This document shows, one piece after another, positions 17,357-25,539 of a DNA stretch of 64,000 nucleotides (position 1 is its first letter; each line of letters starts with the position of its first letter). The stretch is taken from contig JAIOOS010000014.1 in assembly GCA_021414305.1 (NCBI GenBank), forward strand, positions 62,001-126,000. The letters are read 5' to 3'. The translations under genes and the position numbers were made by a program. This DNA comes from Burkholderiales bacterium. Lineage in GTDB: Bacteria; Pseudomonadota; Gammaproteobacteria; Burkholderiales; Burkholderiaceae_C. The notes below the pieces were generated by a model that saw only the letters and a list, made by a program, of their open reading frames with translations, did no database searches and had not been told where the DNA came from.

Positions 17357-19245
17357 CACTGGCTCCCTCTCCCGCTCGCGGGAGAGGGCTGGGGTGAGGG
17401 TGCGCGCGGCACGATCACGTCGCGATCCCGCCCCACATACATCCGCACGACGTCGACGTCGCGATGCGTCAGCACCGCGCGCTGGTTGATCGAGCCCTTG
17501 TCGGTGATCTCGCCCTTGTCGATCGAGGGTGGCTCGGCCAGCACCAGGGCGCGCGCCACCCGGGTCGAGCTGCCGCTGCCGGTGGAGTGCAGCACGTCGA
17601 CCAGGCGCTGGAAGAAGGCGCGCAGCTTCGGCTCGCCGAGGACGATGTGCGCCGGCGCATTGCCCGGCAGCTCGACGAACGCGCGGCAGGCGTCGAGGCG
17701 CGGGAAGAACAGCACGCCGATCTCGCTGCGGTTGATGCCGGCGATGACCACGTCCTGCACCAGCGGGTCGCCGGCGGCGATGATCTTGGCGCGCAGCGGC
17801 CCGACCGAAACGAAGGTGCCGGTGTTGAGCTTGAAGTCCTCGGCGATGCGGCCGTCGAACATGAAGCCGCGGCCGGGGTCGGCCGGGTCCATCGGCTTGG
17901 CGGCGTCGCCGCTGCAGTAGAAGCCCTCGGCGTCGAAGCTCTCGGCCGTCTGCTCGGGCGCGCGCCAGTAGCCGGGAGTGACGTTGGGGCCGCGGTAGCG
18001 CACCTCCTGCTTGTCGCCCATGGGCACGAGCTTGAGCTCGAGGCCGGGCGCGGGCAGTCCGATGTGGCCCGACTTGACCTCCCAGGCGTTGGCGCAGATG
18101 GCGAACGGAGAGGTCTCGGTCATGCCGAGGCCGGTGAGCATGCGGATGCGCTCGCCGCACTCCATCTCGGCGACGGCGTCGAGCTTGTCCCAGACCGGCT
18201 GCGACAGGCCCGCGCCGGAGAAGAAGAGCATCTTCACCCGGCTGAAGAAGGTCTTGCGCAGGACCGCGTCGACCTCGAGCGCGTTGGCGATCTCCTCGAA
18301 GCCCTTGGGCACGTTGAAGTAGATCGTCGGCGCGATCTCGCGCAGGTTGCGCAGCGTCTCGCCGATCAGCGCCGGGGTCGGCTTGCCCTCGTCGATGTAG
18401 AGCGTGCCGCCGTTGTAGAGGGTGATGCCGATGTTGTGGTTGCCGCCGAAGGTGTGGTTCCACGGCAGCCAGTCGACCAGGACCGGCGGCTCCTGCTGCA
18501 GCGCCGGGAAGCACTGGCGGATCATCTGCTGGTTGGCGCAGAGCATGCGCTGGGTGTTGACCACGGCCTTGGGCAGCTTGGTCGAGCCCGAGGTGAAGAG
18601 GAACTTGGCGATGGTGTCGGGGCCGACCTTCGCATGCGCGGCATCGACCGCGGCGGTCGGCCGCGTCGCCAGCAGCTCGGCGAACGGCACGACCGCACGG
18701 CCCTCGAGCGTGCCTTCGGCCAGCACCACCGGCGTTGCGGCCGGCACCGCGGCGGCGATGGCCTTCGCATAGGCCGGGCCGCTGGCGAACACCAGGCCGG
18801 GCGTCAGCAGGGCGAGGATGTGCTTGAGCTTGCCGTGGTCCTGCGAGACCAGCGAGTACGCGGGCGAGACCGGCGCGTAGGGCACGCCCGCGAGCATCGC
18901 GCCGAGCGCGAGCAGCAGGTGCTCGATGTCGTTGTCGGAGAGGATCACGAGCGGCCGCTCGACCGAGACCTCGTGGGCCAGCAGCCACTCGGCGATCGAG
19001 CGGGCGGCGTGCAGCGCCTGCGCATAGCTGACCTTGCGCCAGTCGCCGCCGTTGACGCGCTTGGCGACGAGCGTGCGCTCGGGAGCGGCCTCGGCCCAGT
19101 GCAGGAAGCGATCGGTCAGGCGGGTGGCGTAGGGCTGCAGCGGCTCCGCGGAGACGACCAGGGTCGAGCCGTCTTCGCCCTTCGTGAGCGTGGCCGCGAG
19201 CGAGCCGCCGAGCGGCAGGTCGCGGTAGCGCACCGCGCCCCTCAT
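17356..19245 (-). CDS. Feruloyl-CoA synthetase-like AMP-forming acyl-CoA ligase
   Basis: 629-aa ANL-superfamily ligase that should activate a hydroxycinnamate or related aromatic acid with ATP and CoA. Visible motifs: the P-loop FTSGSTKLPKAVV near residues 217-229, GLGMTETSPFA for adenylate binding and FDGRIAEDFKL where the hinge Asp/Arg motif lies. Overall shape and length match the feruloyl-CoA synthase (Fcs/CouB) group rather than short benzoate-CoA ligases. The last 14 or so residues (PSPQPSPASGRG) are encoded by a palindromic repeat and are probably an unstructured add-on. Between crotonase and thioesterase genes. Confidence 0.88.
   Translation of the reverse strand: MRGAVRYRDLPLGGSLAATLTKGEDGSTLVVSAEPLQPYATRLTDRFLHWAEAAPERTLVAKRVNGGDWRKVSYAQALHAARSIAEWLLAHEVSVERPLVILSDNDIEHLLLALGAMLAGVPYAPVSPAYSLVSQDHGKLKHILALLTPGLVFASGPAYAKAIAAAVPAATPVVLAEGTLEGRAVVPFAELLATRPTAAVDAAHAKVGPDTIAKFLFTSGSTKLPKAVVNTQRMLCANQQMIRQCFPALQQEPPVLVDWLPWNHTFGGNHNIGITLYNGGTLYIDEGKPTPALIGETLRNLREIAPTIYFNVPKGFEEIANALEVDAVLRKTFFSRVKMLFFSGAGLSQPVWDKLDAVAEMECGERIRMLTGLGMTETSPFAICANAWEVKSGHIGLPAPGLELKLVPMGDKQEVRYRGPNVTPGYWRAPEQTAESFDAEGFYCSGDAAKPMDPADPGRGFMFDGRIAEDFKLNTGTFVSVGPLRAKIIAAGDPLVQDVVIAGINRSEIGVLFFPRLDACRAFVELPGNAPAHIVLGEPKLRAFFQRLVDVLHSTGSGSSTRVARALVLAEPPSIDKGEITDKGSINQRAVLTHRDVDVVRMYVGRDRDVIVPRAPSPQPSPASGRGSQ
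17363..17400. repeat. Palindromic repeat read through as the ligase C-terminus
   Basis: A perfect 11-bp inverted repeat with a two-base apex at 17365-17388 (CCCTCTCCCGC / GCGGGAGAGGG), followed by GCTGGGGTGAGGG. This type of element is widespread between genes in proteobacteria; in reverse it encodes PSPQPSPASGRG. Here it extends the ligase gene and supplies the Shine-Dalgarno of the thioesterase gene. Confidence 0.75.
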
Positions 19246-19273
19246 CTCGCCCCCGTGCCGGCCGCGGTGCTGC

Positions 19274-20083
19274 TCACGCCTTCTTCACCTTCGCGGCCTT
19301 GCCGTCGAGGAAGGCCTTCATCCTGTCCTTGGCCGCGTCGTCGCCCTGGGCGATGGCGGCCATCAGCGATTCGGCGAAGAGGCCTTCGTCCTGGCTCATG
19401 TCGGCGATGCGCGGCAGCGCGTGCATCACGGCGAAATTGGAGAGCGGCGCGTTGCCGGCGATGCGGCCGGCGAGCTCGAGCGCCTTCTCGACGCCCTGTC
19501 CTGCCTCGACCCGGTATTGCGAGAGGCCGACCGCCTGGCCTTCGTCGGCGTCGTAGACGCGGCCGGTGAGCATCATGTCGGTCATGCGGGCAACGCCGAT
19601 CAGGCGCGGGATGCGCGCCGAGCCGCCGCCGCCGACGAAGAGACCCCGCTGGCCCTCGGGCAGGCCGTAGAAGGTGCTCGGCTCGGCGACGCGCACGTGG
19701 CAGGCGCTCGCGAGCTCGAGGCCGCCGCCGACGACGGCGCCGTGCAGCACCGCGACCACCGGCACCTTGCCGAGCTGGATCTGGTTGAACGCCGCATGCC
19801 AGGAGCGCGAATGGACGATGCCTTCGGCGACGCTGCGCGCGGAGAGCTCGGAGAGGTCGAGGCCGGCGCAGAAGTGCTCGCCCTCGCCGCTGATCACGAC
19901 CGCGCGAATGGCCTCCGGCAGGTTGACGAAGACGGTGTGCAACTGCGCGACCAGGGCATCGTTGATGGCGTTGCGCTTGGCCGGGCGATTGAGGCGCACG
20001 TGCAGCACCGCGCCCAGCGCTTCGATGCGCAGCAGGTCGAGCGAGCCGAGCAGGAGCGCCGGGAAGGATGCGGCGCTGGTCAT
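19274..20083 (-). CDS. Crotonase-family enoyl-CoA hydratase/isomerase
   Basis: 269-aa crotonase fold. The first oxyanion-hole block is EHFCAGLDLSEL and the second is HGAVVGGGLELASAC. The equivalent of the second catalytic Glu region reads YGLPEGQRGLFVGGGGSARI. It is not a close match to the classic hydroxycinnamoyl-CoA hydratase-lyase opening, but its place directly before the feruloyl-CoA-synthetase-like gene suggests it hydrates or cleaves the ligase product. First gene of the minus-strand operon, facing the esterase gene across a 138-bp control region. Confidence 0.87.
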   Translation of the reverse strand: MTSAASFPALLLGSLDLLRIEALGAVLHVRLNRPAKRNAINDALVAQLHTVFVNLPEAIRAVVISGEGEHFCAGLDLSELSARSVAEGIVHSRSWHAAFNQIQLGKVPVVAVLHGAVVGGGLELASACHVRVAEPSTFYGLPEGQRGLFVGGGGSARIPRLIGVARMTDMMLTGRVYDADEGQAVGLSQYRVEAGQGVEKALELAGRIAGNAPLSNFAVMHALPRIADMSQDEGLFAESLMAAIAQGDDAAKDRMKAFLDGKAAKVKKA

Positions 20084-20221
20084 TGGTTAGTTTCCTTAAT
20101 CATGTGGCCGCGGCCATTCTAGGATCGTCGACCTAGGAGAATCCTAGGGTAAGCCCTAGCGGGGTGCGAGAGTTTGGTTATTTACATTAACTAAAACAAG
20201 ATCCGTCCAGGAGACAAAGCC
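20084..20221. promoter_or_regulatory. Divergent control region between esterase and hydroxycinnamate operon
   Basis: 138 bp, much more AT-rich at both ends than its surroundings. Two related 18-mers, ggttagtttccttaatca (20085-20102) and ggttatttacattaacta (20176-20193), agree at 13 positions, each lying close to one of the two start codons. The second also forms an imperfect inverted repeat TTAGTTA-N7-TAACCAA on the minus strand. Between them lies the CTAG cluster. These are plausible MarR operator sites overlapping both promoters. AGGAGAC precedes the esterase ATG. Confidence 0.55.
20119..20159. repeat. Cluster of four CTAG palindromes
   Basis: CTAG occurs at 20119, 20133, 20144 and 20156, spaced 14, 11 and 12 bp, close to one helical turn. 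Two are full CCTAGG palindromes. CTAGGAT (20119-20125) and ATCCTAG (20141-20147) form an inverted repeat, and CTAGGG-TAAG-CCCTAG (20144-20159) forms another. CTAG is normally among the rarest tetranucleotides in such genomes, so the group is unlikely to be chance. Confidence 0.7.
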
Positions 20222-21910
20222 ATGCCTGCCACCGGCTCGAATACCACCGCTCTCGCGCTCTCGGCCGTGCTGCTCGCCGCCTGCGTGAGCCCCTCGCCGC
20301 CCGCCCCGCTGGCCGCCGCGCAAGGCTCGGCCCTCGTCGCCTGCGAGGCGCTGGCCGCCTCGTTCGCTTTCCCGCGAACGAGCATCGGCGCTGCGGCGGC
20401 GGTGCCGGCCAGCGAGCTGGCGGCCGCGGGCGGCGCGATCGGCGCGCATTGCCGCGTGGTCGGCGCGATGAACGACCGCGTCAGCCCGGTCGACGGCAAG
20501 CGCTACGCCATCGGCTTCGAGATGCGGTTGCCGCAGGCGTGGAACGGCCGCTTCTTCTATCAGGCCAACGGCGGCGTCGACGGCAGCGTGGTGCCGGCCC
20601 TCGGCCTCACCACCCCCGGTCCGGCGGCGGCGAGCGCGCTCGCCAAGGGCTTCGCCGTCATCAGCTCCGACGCCGGCCACGCCGCGGCGCAGAACGGCAG
20701 CTTCGGCATCGACCCGCAGGCGCGCGTCGACTACGGCTACGGCGCCGTCGCCGCGCTCACGCCGATGGCCAAGGCGCTGATCCGCGCCGCCTACGGGCGT
20801 GCGCCCGATCGCTCCTACATCGGTGGCTGCTCGAACGGCGGCCGGCACGCGCTCGTCGCCGCGGCGCGAATGCCCGAGGCCTACGACGGCTTCCTGGTCG
20901 GCGATCCGGGCACGGTGCTGCCGCGCGCCGCGATCGTCAACCTGGTAGGCGGCAAGACCTACGCGAGCCTCGCCAGCGACCCCGCCGACGTCGGCTCGGC
21001 GTTCACCCTCGCCGAGCGCAGGCTGGTCTCGGATGCGGTGCTGCGCCGCTGCGACGCTCTCGACGGCGCCACTGACGGCATGGTGCAGGACACGCGCGCC
21101 TGCCAGGCGGCGTTCGACCTGGGTCGCGACGTGCCGACCTGCGTCGGCGCGCGCGACGGCAGCTGCCTCAGCGCCGCCCAGAAGGCCGGCATCGGCGGCC
21201 TGTTCGCGGGCGTCGCGGTCGCCTCGGGCGCTCGCGTCTATGCGCCCTTCCCGTACGACGCCGGCCTGGCGACGAGCGACTGGGCCGCGTGGAAGTTCGG
21301 CGCACCGTCGACCCGCGACGCCGGCGCCATCGCCGGCATCTGGCAGGTGCCGCCGGCCGCGCCGACCGGCTTCGACGGCCGGGCCTTCATGCTCGGCGCC
21401 GATGCCGACGCGCTGCTCGCGCGCGTCGGCGCCACCGACGCCACCTACAACGAGCCGGCGCTCGCGTTCATGCTGCCGCCGCGCCTCGACGATTTCTCGG
21501 GGGTGCGGCGGCGCGGCGGCCGGATCGTCATGTACCACGGCACCAGCGACCCGATCTTCTCCAGCGAGCACAGCGTCCAGGTCTACGAGGCGTGGAGCCG
21601 CGGCAGCGGCGGGCCAGCCGACACCTTCGCCCGGCTCTATCTCGTGCCCGGCATGAACCATTGCCGCGGCGGCCCGTCGACCGACCAGTTCGACCTGCTG
21701 CAGCCGCTGGTCGAGTGGGTCGAGCAGGGCAAGGCGCCCGCCGCCGTGATGGCCAGCGTGCGCGGCCCCGGCAACGGCGCCGGCGCGAACGCCGACCTGC
21801 CGGCCTCGTGGTCGCCGGTGCGCACCCGCCCGCTCTGCCCGTACCCGGCGGTGGCGCGACGCAGCGGCGATGGCGACCTCGAATCGGCCTCTGCCTTCAG
21901 TTGCCGCTGA
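20222..21910 (+). CDS. Tannase/feruloyl esterase family lipoprotein
   Basis: 562-aa secreted esterase of the fungal-type tannase/feruloyl esterase family. The lipobox LLAAC puts lipidated Cys at residue 21. The nucleophile Ser is at about 204 in GGCSNGGRHA, the acid in HGTSDPIFSS and the His in PGMNHCRGG, as in the family. Cys before the Ser and Cys after the His fit the disulfide that joins the triad loops. It should release hydroxycinnamates or gallates from esters at the cell surface. It is divergent from a hydroxycinnamate uptake/CoA-ligase operon, which fits that job. Start chosen by AGGAGAC. Confidence 0.9.
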   Translation: MPATGSNTTALALSAVLLAACVSPSPPAPLAAAQGSALVACEALAASFAFPRTSIGAAAAVPASELAAAGGAIGAHCRVVGAMNDRVSPVDGKRYAIGFEMRLPQAWNGRFFYQANGGVDGSVVPALGLTTPGPAAASALAKGFAVISSDAGHAAAQNGSFGIDPQARVDYGYGAVAALTPMAKALIRAAYGRAPDRSYIGGCSNGGRHALVAAARMPEAYDGFLVGDPGTVLPRAAIVNLVGGKTYASLASDPADVGSAFTLAERRLVSDAVLRRCDALDGATDGMVQDTRACQAAFDLGRDVPTCVGARDGSCLSAAQKAGIGGLFAGVAVASGARVYAPFPYDAGLATSDWAAWKFGAPSTRDAGAIAGIWQVPPAAPTGFDGRAFMLGADADALLARVGATDATYNEPALAFMLPPRLDDFSGVRRRGGRIVMYHGTSDPIFSSEHSVQVYEAWSRGSGGPADTFARLYLVPGMNHCRGGPSTDQFDLLQPLVEWVEQGKAPAAVMASVRGPGNGAGANADLPASWSPVRTRPLCPYPAVARRSGDGDLESASAFSCR

Positions 21911-21990
21911 GGCCGGATGCGCAAGACGGCCCGGCCGTTTCGCCGACACTCGCACCACCGGCCCACCGCGGAGGTCGGCGAGGAGACGCG

Positions 21991-22980
21991 ATGACCCGAT
22001 TCCTTGGCGGCCTGGCGGCGCTCGCAGTCGCGCTCGCGAGCGCCGGCGCTGCCGCCCAGGCCCAGGTTGCCGCACCGGCAGCCTGGCCGAGCAAACCGGT
22101 GCGCCTGATCGTCACCTTTCCGCCGGGCGGCTCGACCGATGCGGTGGTGCGCATCATGGCGCCCAAGCTCGGCGAAAGGCTCGGCCAGCAGGTCGTGGTC
22201 GACAACCGGCCCGGTGCCGGCGGCAACATCGGCCTGGCGGCGCTCGCCAAGTCGGAGGCCGACGGCTACACGATCGGGGTCGGCGCGGCCGGCGGCCTGG
22301 CCGCCAACGCGAGCCTGTACCCGAAGATGCCGTTCGACGTGCAGAAGGACTTCGTGCCGATCTCGCTGCTGGCGCACATTCCGTTCGTGCTCGTGGTGCC
22401 GCCGGGCTCGTCGGCGAAAAGCGTTGCCGATCTCCTGGCGCAGGCCAAGGCCGATCCCGGCAAGGTCGCGGTCGGCCACGGCGGCAATGGCACGGCGATG
22501 CATCTCTCGGTGCAACTGATGAAGCTGATGGCCGGCGTCGACCTGACCGAGGTCGCGTACAAGGGATCGGGCCCGGTGGCGCTCGACGTGATCGGCGGCC
22601 AGGTGCCGGCCGGCATGCTCGACCTGCCCTCTGTGCTGCAGCAGATCAAGGCGGGCAAGGTGCGCGCGCTCGCCGTCACCGGCGCCACCCGGCTGCCGCA
22701 ACTGCCCGACGTGCCCACGCTCTCCGAAGCCGGCGTCAAGGGCTACGAATCGACCGGCTGGTTCGGCGTGGTCGCGCCGGCCGCGACGCCGCCCGCGGTG
22801 GTTGCGCGCCTGCAGAGCGACATGCGCGCCGTGCTCACCGATCCCGAGGTGATCGCCGGCGCACGTGCCGCCGGCGTCGAGCTGAGCCCCACCACCTCGG
22901 CCGAATTCGGCCGCTTCATCGCCAGCGAGACCGTGAAGTGGGCCGACGTGATCAAGCGCTCGGGGACGAAGCTGGAGTGA
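21991..22980 (+). CDS. Bug-family (TctC) tripartite tricarboxylate transporter binding protein
   Basis: 329-aa periplasmic protein with a signal peptide ending near AAAQAQ. Family blocks are clear: WPSKPVRLIVTFPPGGSTD, VVVDNRPGAGGNIG, VAYKGSGPVALDVIGGQV and LPDVPTLSEAGVKGYE. Bug proteins are hugely expanded in Burkholderiales and bind carboxylates. No TctA/TctB membrane genes are nearby. AGGAGA sets the start. Its stop overlaps the GTG of the monooxygenase gene, so it should deliver an aromatic or carboxylate substrate linked to that enzyme. Confidence 0.93.
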   Translation: MTRFLGGLAALAVALASAGAAAQAQVAAPAAWPSKPVRLIVTFPPGGSTDAVVRIMAPKLGERLGQQVVVDNRPGAGGNIGLAALAKSEADGYTIGVGAAGGLAANASLYPKMPFDVQKDFVPISLLAHIPFVLVVPPGSSAKSVADLLAQAKADPGKVAVGHGGNGTAMHLSVQLMKLMAGVDLTEVAYKGSGPVALDVIGGQVPAGMLDLPSVLQQIKAGKVRALAVTGATRLPQLPDVPTLSEAGVKGYESTGWFGVVAPAATPPAVVARLQSDMRAVLTDPEVIAGARAAGVELSPTTSAEFGRFIASETVKWADVIKRSGTKLE

Positions 22981-24665
22981 GCGGCCCGAGCAACGCGGGC
23001 GGCGGCGAAGCCGGCTTTACCGCGGAGGTCGCGATCGTCGGCGCCGGGCCGGTCGGCCTGACGCTGGCGATCGATCTCGCGGCGCGCGGCCGCAGCGTCG
23101 TGGTGCTGGAGACGCGGCGCCGCGGCGAGCCGCCCAACGTGAAGTGCAACCACGTCGCCGCGCGGACGATGGAGCAGTTCCGCCGCCTCGGCGTCGCGGC
23201 CGCGGTACGCGATGCGGGCCTGCCGGCGGACTATCCGAACGACGTCGTGTTCCGCACCAGCGTCGTCGGCACCGAGCTCTCGCGCATCCACATTCCGGCG
23301 CGGGCGACGCGCTACAGCGACACGAGCGGTCCCGACGGCTGGTGGCCGACGCCCGAGCCGCCGCACCGCATCAACCAGATCTATCTCGAGCCGATCCTGT
23401 TCGAGCACGCCGAGAAGCGTGCGGGCGTGACGATCGTCAATCGCTGCGAAGCGACCGCCTTCGCGCAGGACGGCACCGGCGTCACGCTCGAAGCGCGCGA
23501 CCTCGACGGCGGCGCCCCGCGCCGGATCCGCGCCCGCTACCTGATCGGCTGCGATGGCGGCCGCTCGATGGTGCGAAAGGCGATCGGCGCCGAGCTCGTG
23601 GGCACGCCGGTGATCCAGAAGGTGCAGTCGACCTTCATCCGCGCGCCCGCGCTGCTCGGCCTCGTGCCCGGCGAGCGCGCCTGGAGCTGCTATGCCTCGA
23701 ATCCGCGGCGCAGCGGCGTCTGCTTCGCGATCGACGGCAAGGAGACCTGGCTGGTCCACAACCACCTGCAGCCGCACGAGACGGAGTTCGATTCGGTCGA
23801 CCGCGACCGGTGCCTGCGCGACATCCTCGGCGTCGACGACACCTTCGCGTACGAGGTCCTGAGCAAGGAGGACTGGATCGGCCGGCGCCTGGTCGCCGAC
23901 CGGTTCCGCGACCGCAGGGTCTTCCTCTGCGGCGATGCGGCCCACCTCTGGGTGCCTTACGCGGGCTACGGCATGAACGCGGGCATCGCCGACGCGATGA
24001 ACCTGTCGTGGCATCTGTCGTCGCACCTCGCCGGCTGGGCCGCCGAAGGCGTGCTCGATGCCTACGAGATCGAGCGGCTGCCGATCACCGACCAGGTCTC
24101 GCGCTTCGCGATGGACCATGCGCAGCAGATGATCAAGGCGCGCGGGGCGGTGCCGCCGCGGATCGAGGAGCCCGGCCCGGAAGGCGACGCGATTCGCGCC
24201 GAGGCCGGCAGGAAGGCGTTCGAGCTCAACGTCCAGCAGTTCTGCTGTGCCGGCCTCAACTTCGGCTACTTCTACGACCGCTCGCCGCTGATTGCGTACG
24301 ACGACGAGCCGGCGCCGGCGTACACGATGGGCGGCTTCACGGCGTCGACGGTCCCCGGCTGCCGGGCGCCGCACTTCCTGCTCGGCGACGGGCGCTCGCT
24401 GTACGACGCGCTCGGCAGCGACTACACGCTGCTCCGCTTCGATCCCTCTGCGCAGGTCGCTCCGCTCGTCGCGGCCGCGAGGGCGCACGCCGCGCCCCTG
24501 GCCCTGCTCGACATCGACCGTCGGATCGCGCCGAAGGAGTACCGCCACGCACTCGTGCTGGTGCGTGCCGACCAGCACATCGCCTGGCGCGGCGATACTG
24601 TTCCCGCCGATGCCGCGGCGCTGATCCAGCGTCTGCGCGGCGCCCGCATGAGGAGCCCCGGATGA
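22977..24665 (+). CDS. FAD-dependent aromatic monooxygenase (PheA/TfdB family)
   Basis: 562-aa flavoprotein hydroxylase starting with GTG in a GTGA overlap. The FAD-binding motif VGAGPVGLTLA is at residues 21-31, the DG motif is CDGGRSMVRK and the GD motif is LCGDAAHLWVPYAGYGMN. The C-terminal thioredoxin-like region typical of this family follows (LLDIDRRI...ALVLVRADQHIAWRGD). It likely ortho-hydroxylates a phenolic ring with NAD(P)H and oxygen. The next gene (amidohydrolase) overlaps by ATGA. Confidence 0.91.
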   Translation: MSGPSNAGGGEAGFTAEVAIVGAGPVGLTLAIDLAARGRSVVVLETRRRGEPPNVKCNHVAARTMEQFRRLGVAAAVRDAGLPADYPNDVVFRTSVVGTELSRIHIPARATRYSDTSGPDGWWPTPEPPHRINQIYLEPILFEHAEKRAGVTIVNRCEATAFAQDGTGVTLEARDLDGGAPRRIRARYLIGCDGGRSMVRKAIGAELVGTPVIQKVQSTFIRAPALLGLVPGERAWSCYASNPRRSGVCFAIDGKETWLVHNHLQPHETEFDSVDRDRCLRDILGVDDTFAYEVLSKEDWIGRRLVADRFRDRRVFLCGDAAHLWVPYAGYGMNAGIADAMNLSWHLSSHLAGWAAEGVLDAYEIERLPITDQVSRFAMDHAQQMIKARGAVPPRIEEPGPEGDAIRAEAGRKAFELNVQQFCCAGLNFGYFYDRSPLIAYDDEPAPAYTMGGFTASTVPGCRAPHFLLGDGRSLYDALGSDYTLLRFDPSAQVAPLVAAARAHAAPLALLDIDRRIAPKEYRHALVLVRADQHIAWRGDTVPADAAALIQRLRGARMRSPG

Positions 24666-25525
24666 ACACCGCCGACCTGATCGCCATCGACACCCACACC
24701 CACCTCGAGGTGTCGTGCCGCAACCCGTTCGACAACTACGGCGAGGAGTACGACCGCGCCGCCGACAAGTACTTCCGCTCGAGCAAGCGCCCGACCATGG
24801 ACGAGACGATCGCGTTCTATCGCGAGAAGAAGATCGGCTTCGTCAACTTCACGGTCGACGCCGAGACGCAGATGGGGCGCCGGCGCATCCCCAACGAGGA
24901 GATCGCCGAGGCGGCGCAGAAGAACAGCGACATCATGATCGCCTTCGGCTCGATCGATCCGCACAAGGGAAAGATGGGTGGCCGCGAGGCCCGGAAGCTG
25001 GTCGAGGAATACGGCGTGCGCGGCTTCAAGTTCCACCCCACCGTGCAGGGCTTCGAGCCCGCCGACAAGATGGCCTGGCCGATCTACGAGGTGATCGCCG
25101 AGCACAAGCTGCCTGCCATCTTCCACAGCGGCCACTCGGGCATCGGCAGCGGCATGCGCTGCGGCGGCGGATTGCGCCTGCAGAACTCGAATCCGATGCT
25201 CGTCGAGGACGTGGCGATGGCCTTCCCCGACATGCAGATCGTCCTCGCCCATCCCTCGTGGCCGTGGCAGGACGAGGCGATCTCGCTGGCGATGCACAAG
25301 CCCAATGTCTGGATCGACCTCTCCGGCTGGAGCCCGAAGTACTTTCCGCCGCAGCTCGTGCAGTACGCGAACACGCTGCTCAAGGACCGCGTCCTGTTCG
25401 GCAGCGACTTCCCGCTGATCACGCCCGACCGCTGGCTCAAGGACTTCGCCGAGGCCGGCTTCAAGGACGAGGTGCGGCCGCTGATCCTGAAGGAAAACGC
25501 GAAGCGGCTGCTGAACCTGGCCTGA
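24662..25525 (+). CDS. Amidohydrolase-2 family metal-dependent hydrolase/decarboxylase
   Basis: 287-aa TIM-barrel protein. Metal ligands can be read in DTHTHLE near the N-terminus, the His of IFHSGHS, the HP of VLAHPSWPW and the Asp of LFGSDFPL. Family members hydrolyse ring-cleavage lactones or decarboxylate/hydrate aromatic acids (gamma-resorcylate decarboxylase, ACMSD-like). It is the third gene of a coupled Bug-monooxygenase-amidohydrolase operon, so it probably acts on the hydroxylated product or on a later intermediate. Confidence 0.88.
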   Translation: MNTADLIAIDTHTHLEVSCRNPFDNYGEEYDRAADKYFRSSKRPTMDETIAFYREKKIGFVNFTVDAETQMGRRRIPNEEIAEAAQKNSDIMIAFGSIDPHKGKMGGREARKLVEEYGVRGFKFHPTVQGFEPADKMAWPIYEVIAEHKLPAIFHSGHSGIGSGMRCGGGLRLQNSNPMLVEDVAMAFPDMQIVLAHPSWPWQDEAISLAMHKPNVWIDLSGWSPKYFPPQLVQYANTLLKDRVLFGSDFPLITPDRWLKDFAEAGFKDEVRPLILKENAKRLLNLA

Positions 25526-25539
25526 GCCGCGCGGCTCAG
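25522..25539. terminator. 18-bp perfect palindrome holding both convergent stop codons
   Basis: CTGAGCCGC followed directly by GCGGCTCAG is a perfect palindrome. It contains the TGA of the amidohydrolase gene (25523-25525) and, on the other strand, the TGA of the following minus-strand gene (25536-25538). There is no T-tract, so a terminator role is inferred. Confidence 0.45.

Noticed and set aside
14486..19569. Very long plus-strand frames (over 700 codons) through the ligase and binding-protein genes
   Set aside because: Same cause: high GC removes stop codons from antisense frames. No conserved motif is seen, while the minus-strand genes have full family signatures.
19274..20083. Assignment as classic hydroxycinnamoyl-CoA hydratase-lyase
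   Set aside because: The crotonase blocks are present but the characteristic N-terminal and active-site sequence of that enzyme is not. Only the genomic context supports the role, so a general crotonase call was kept.
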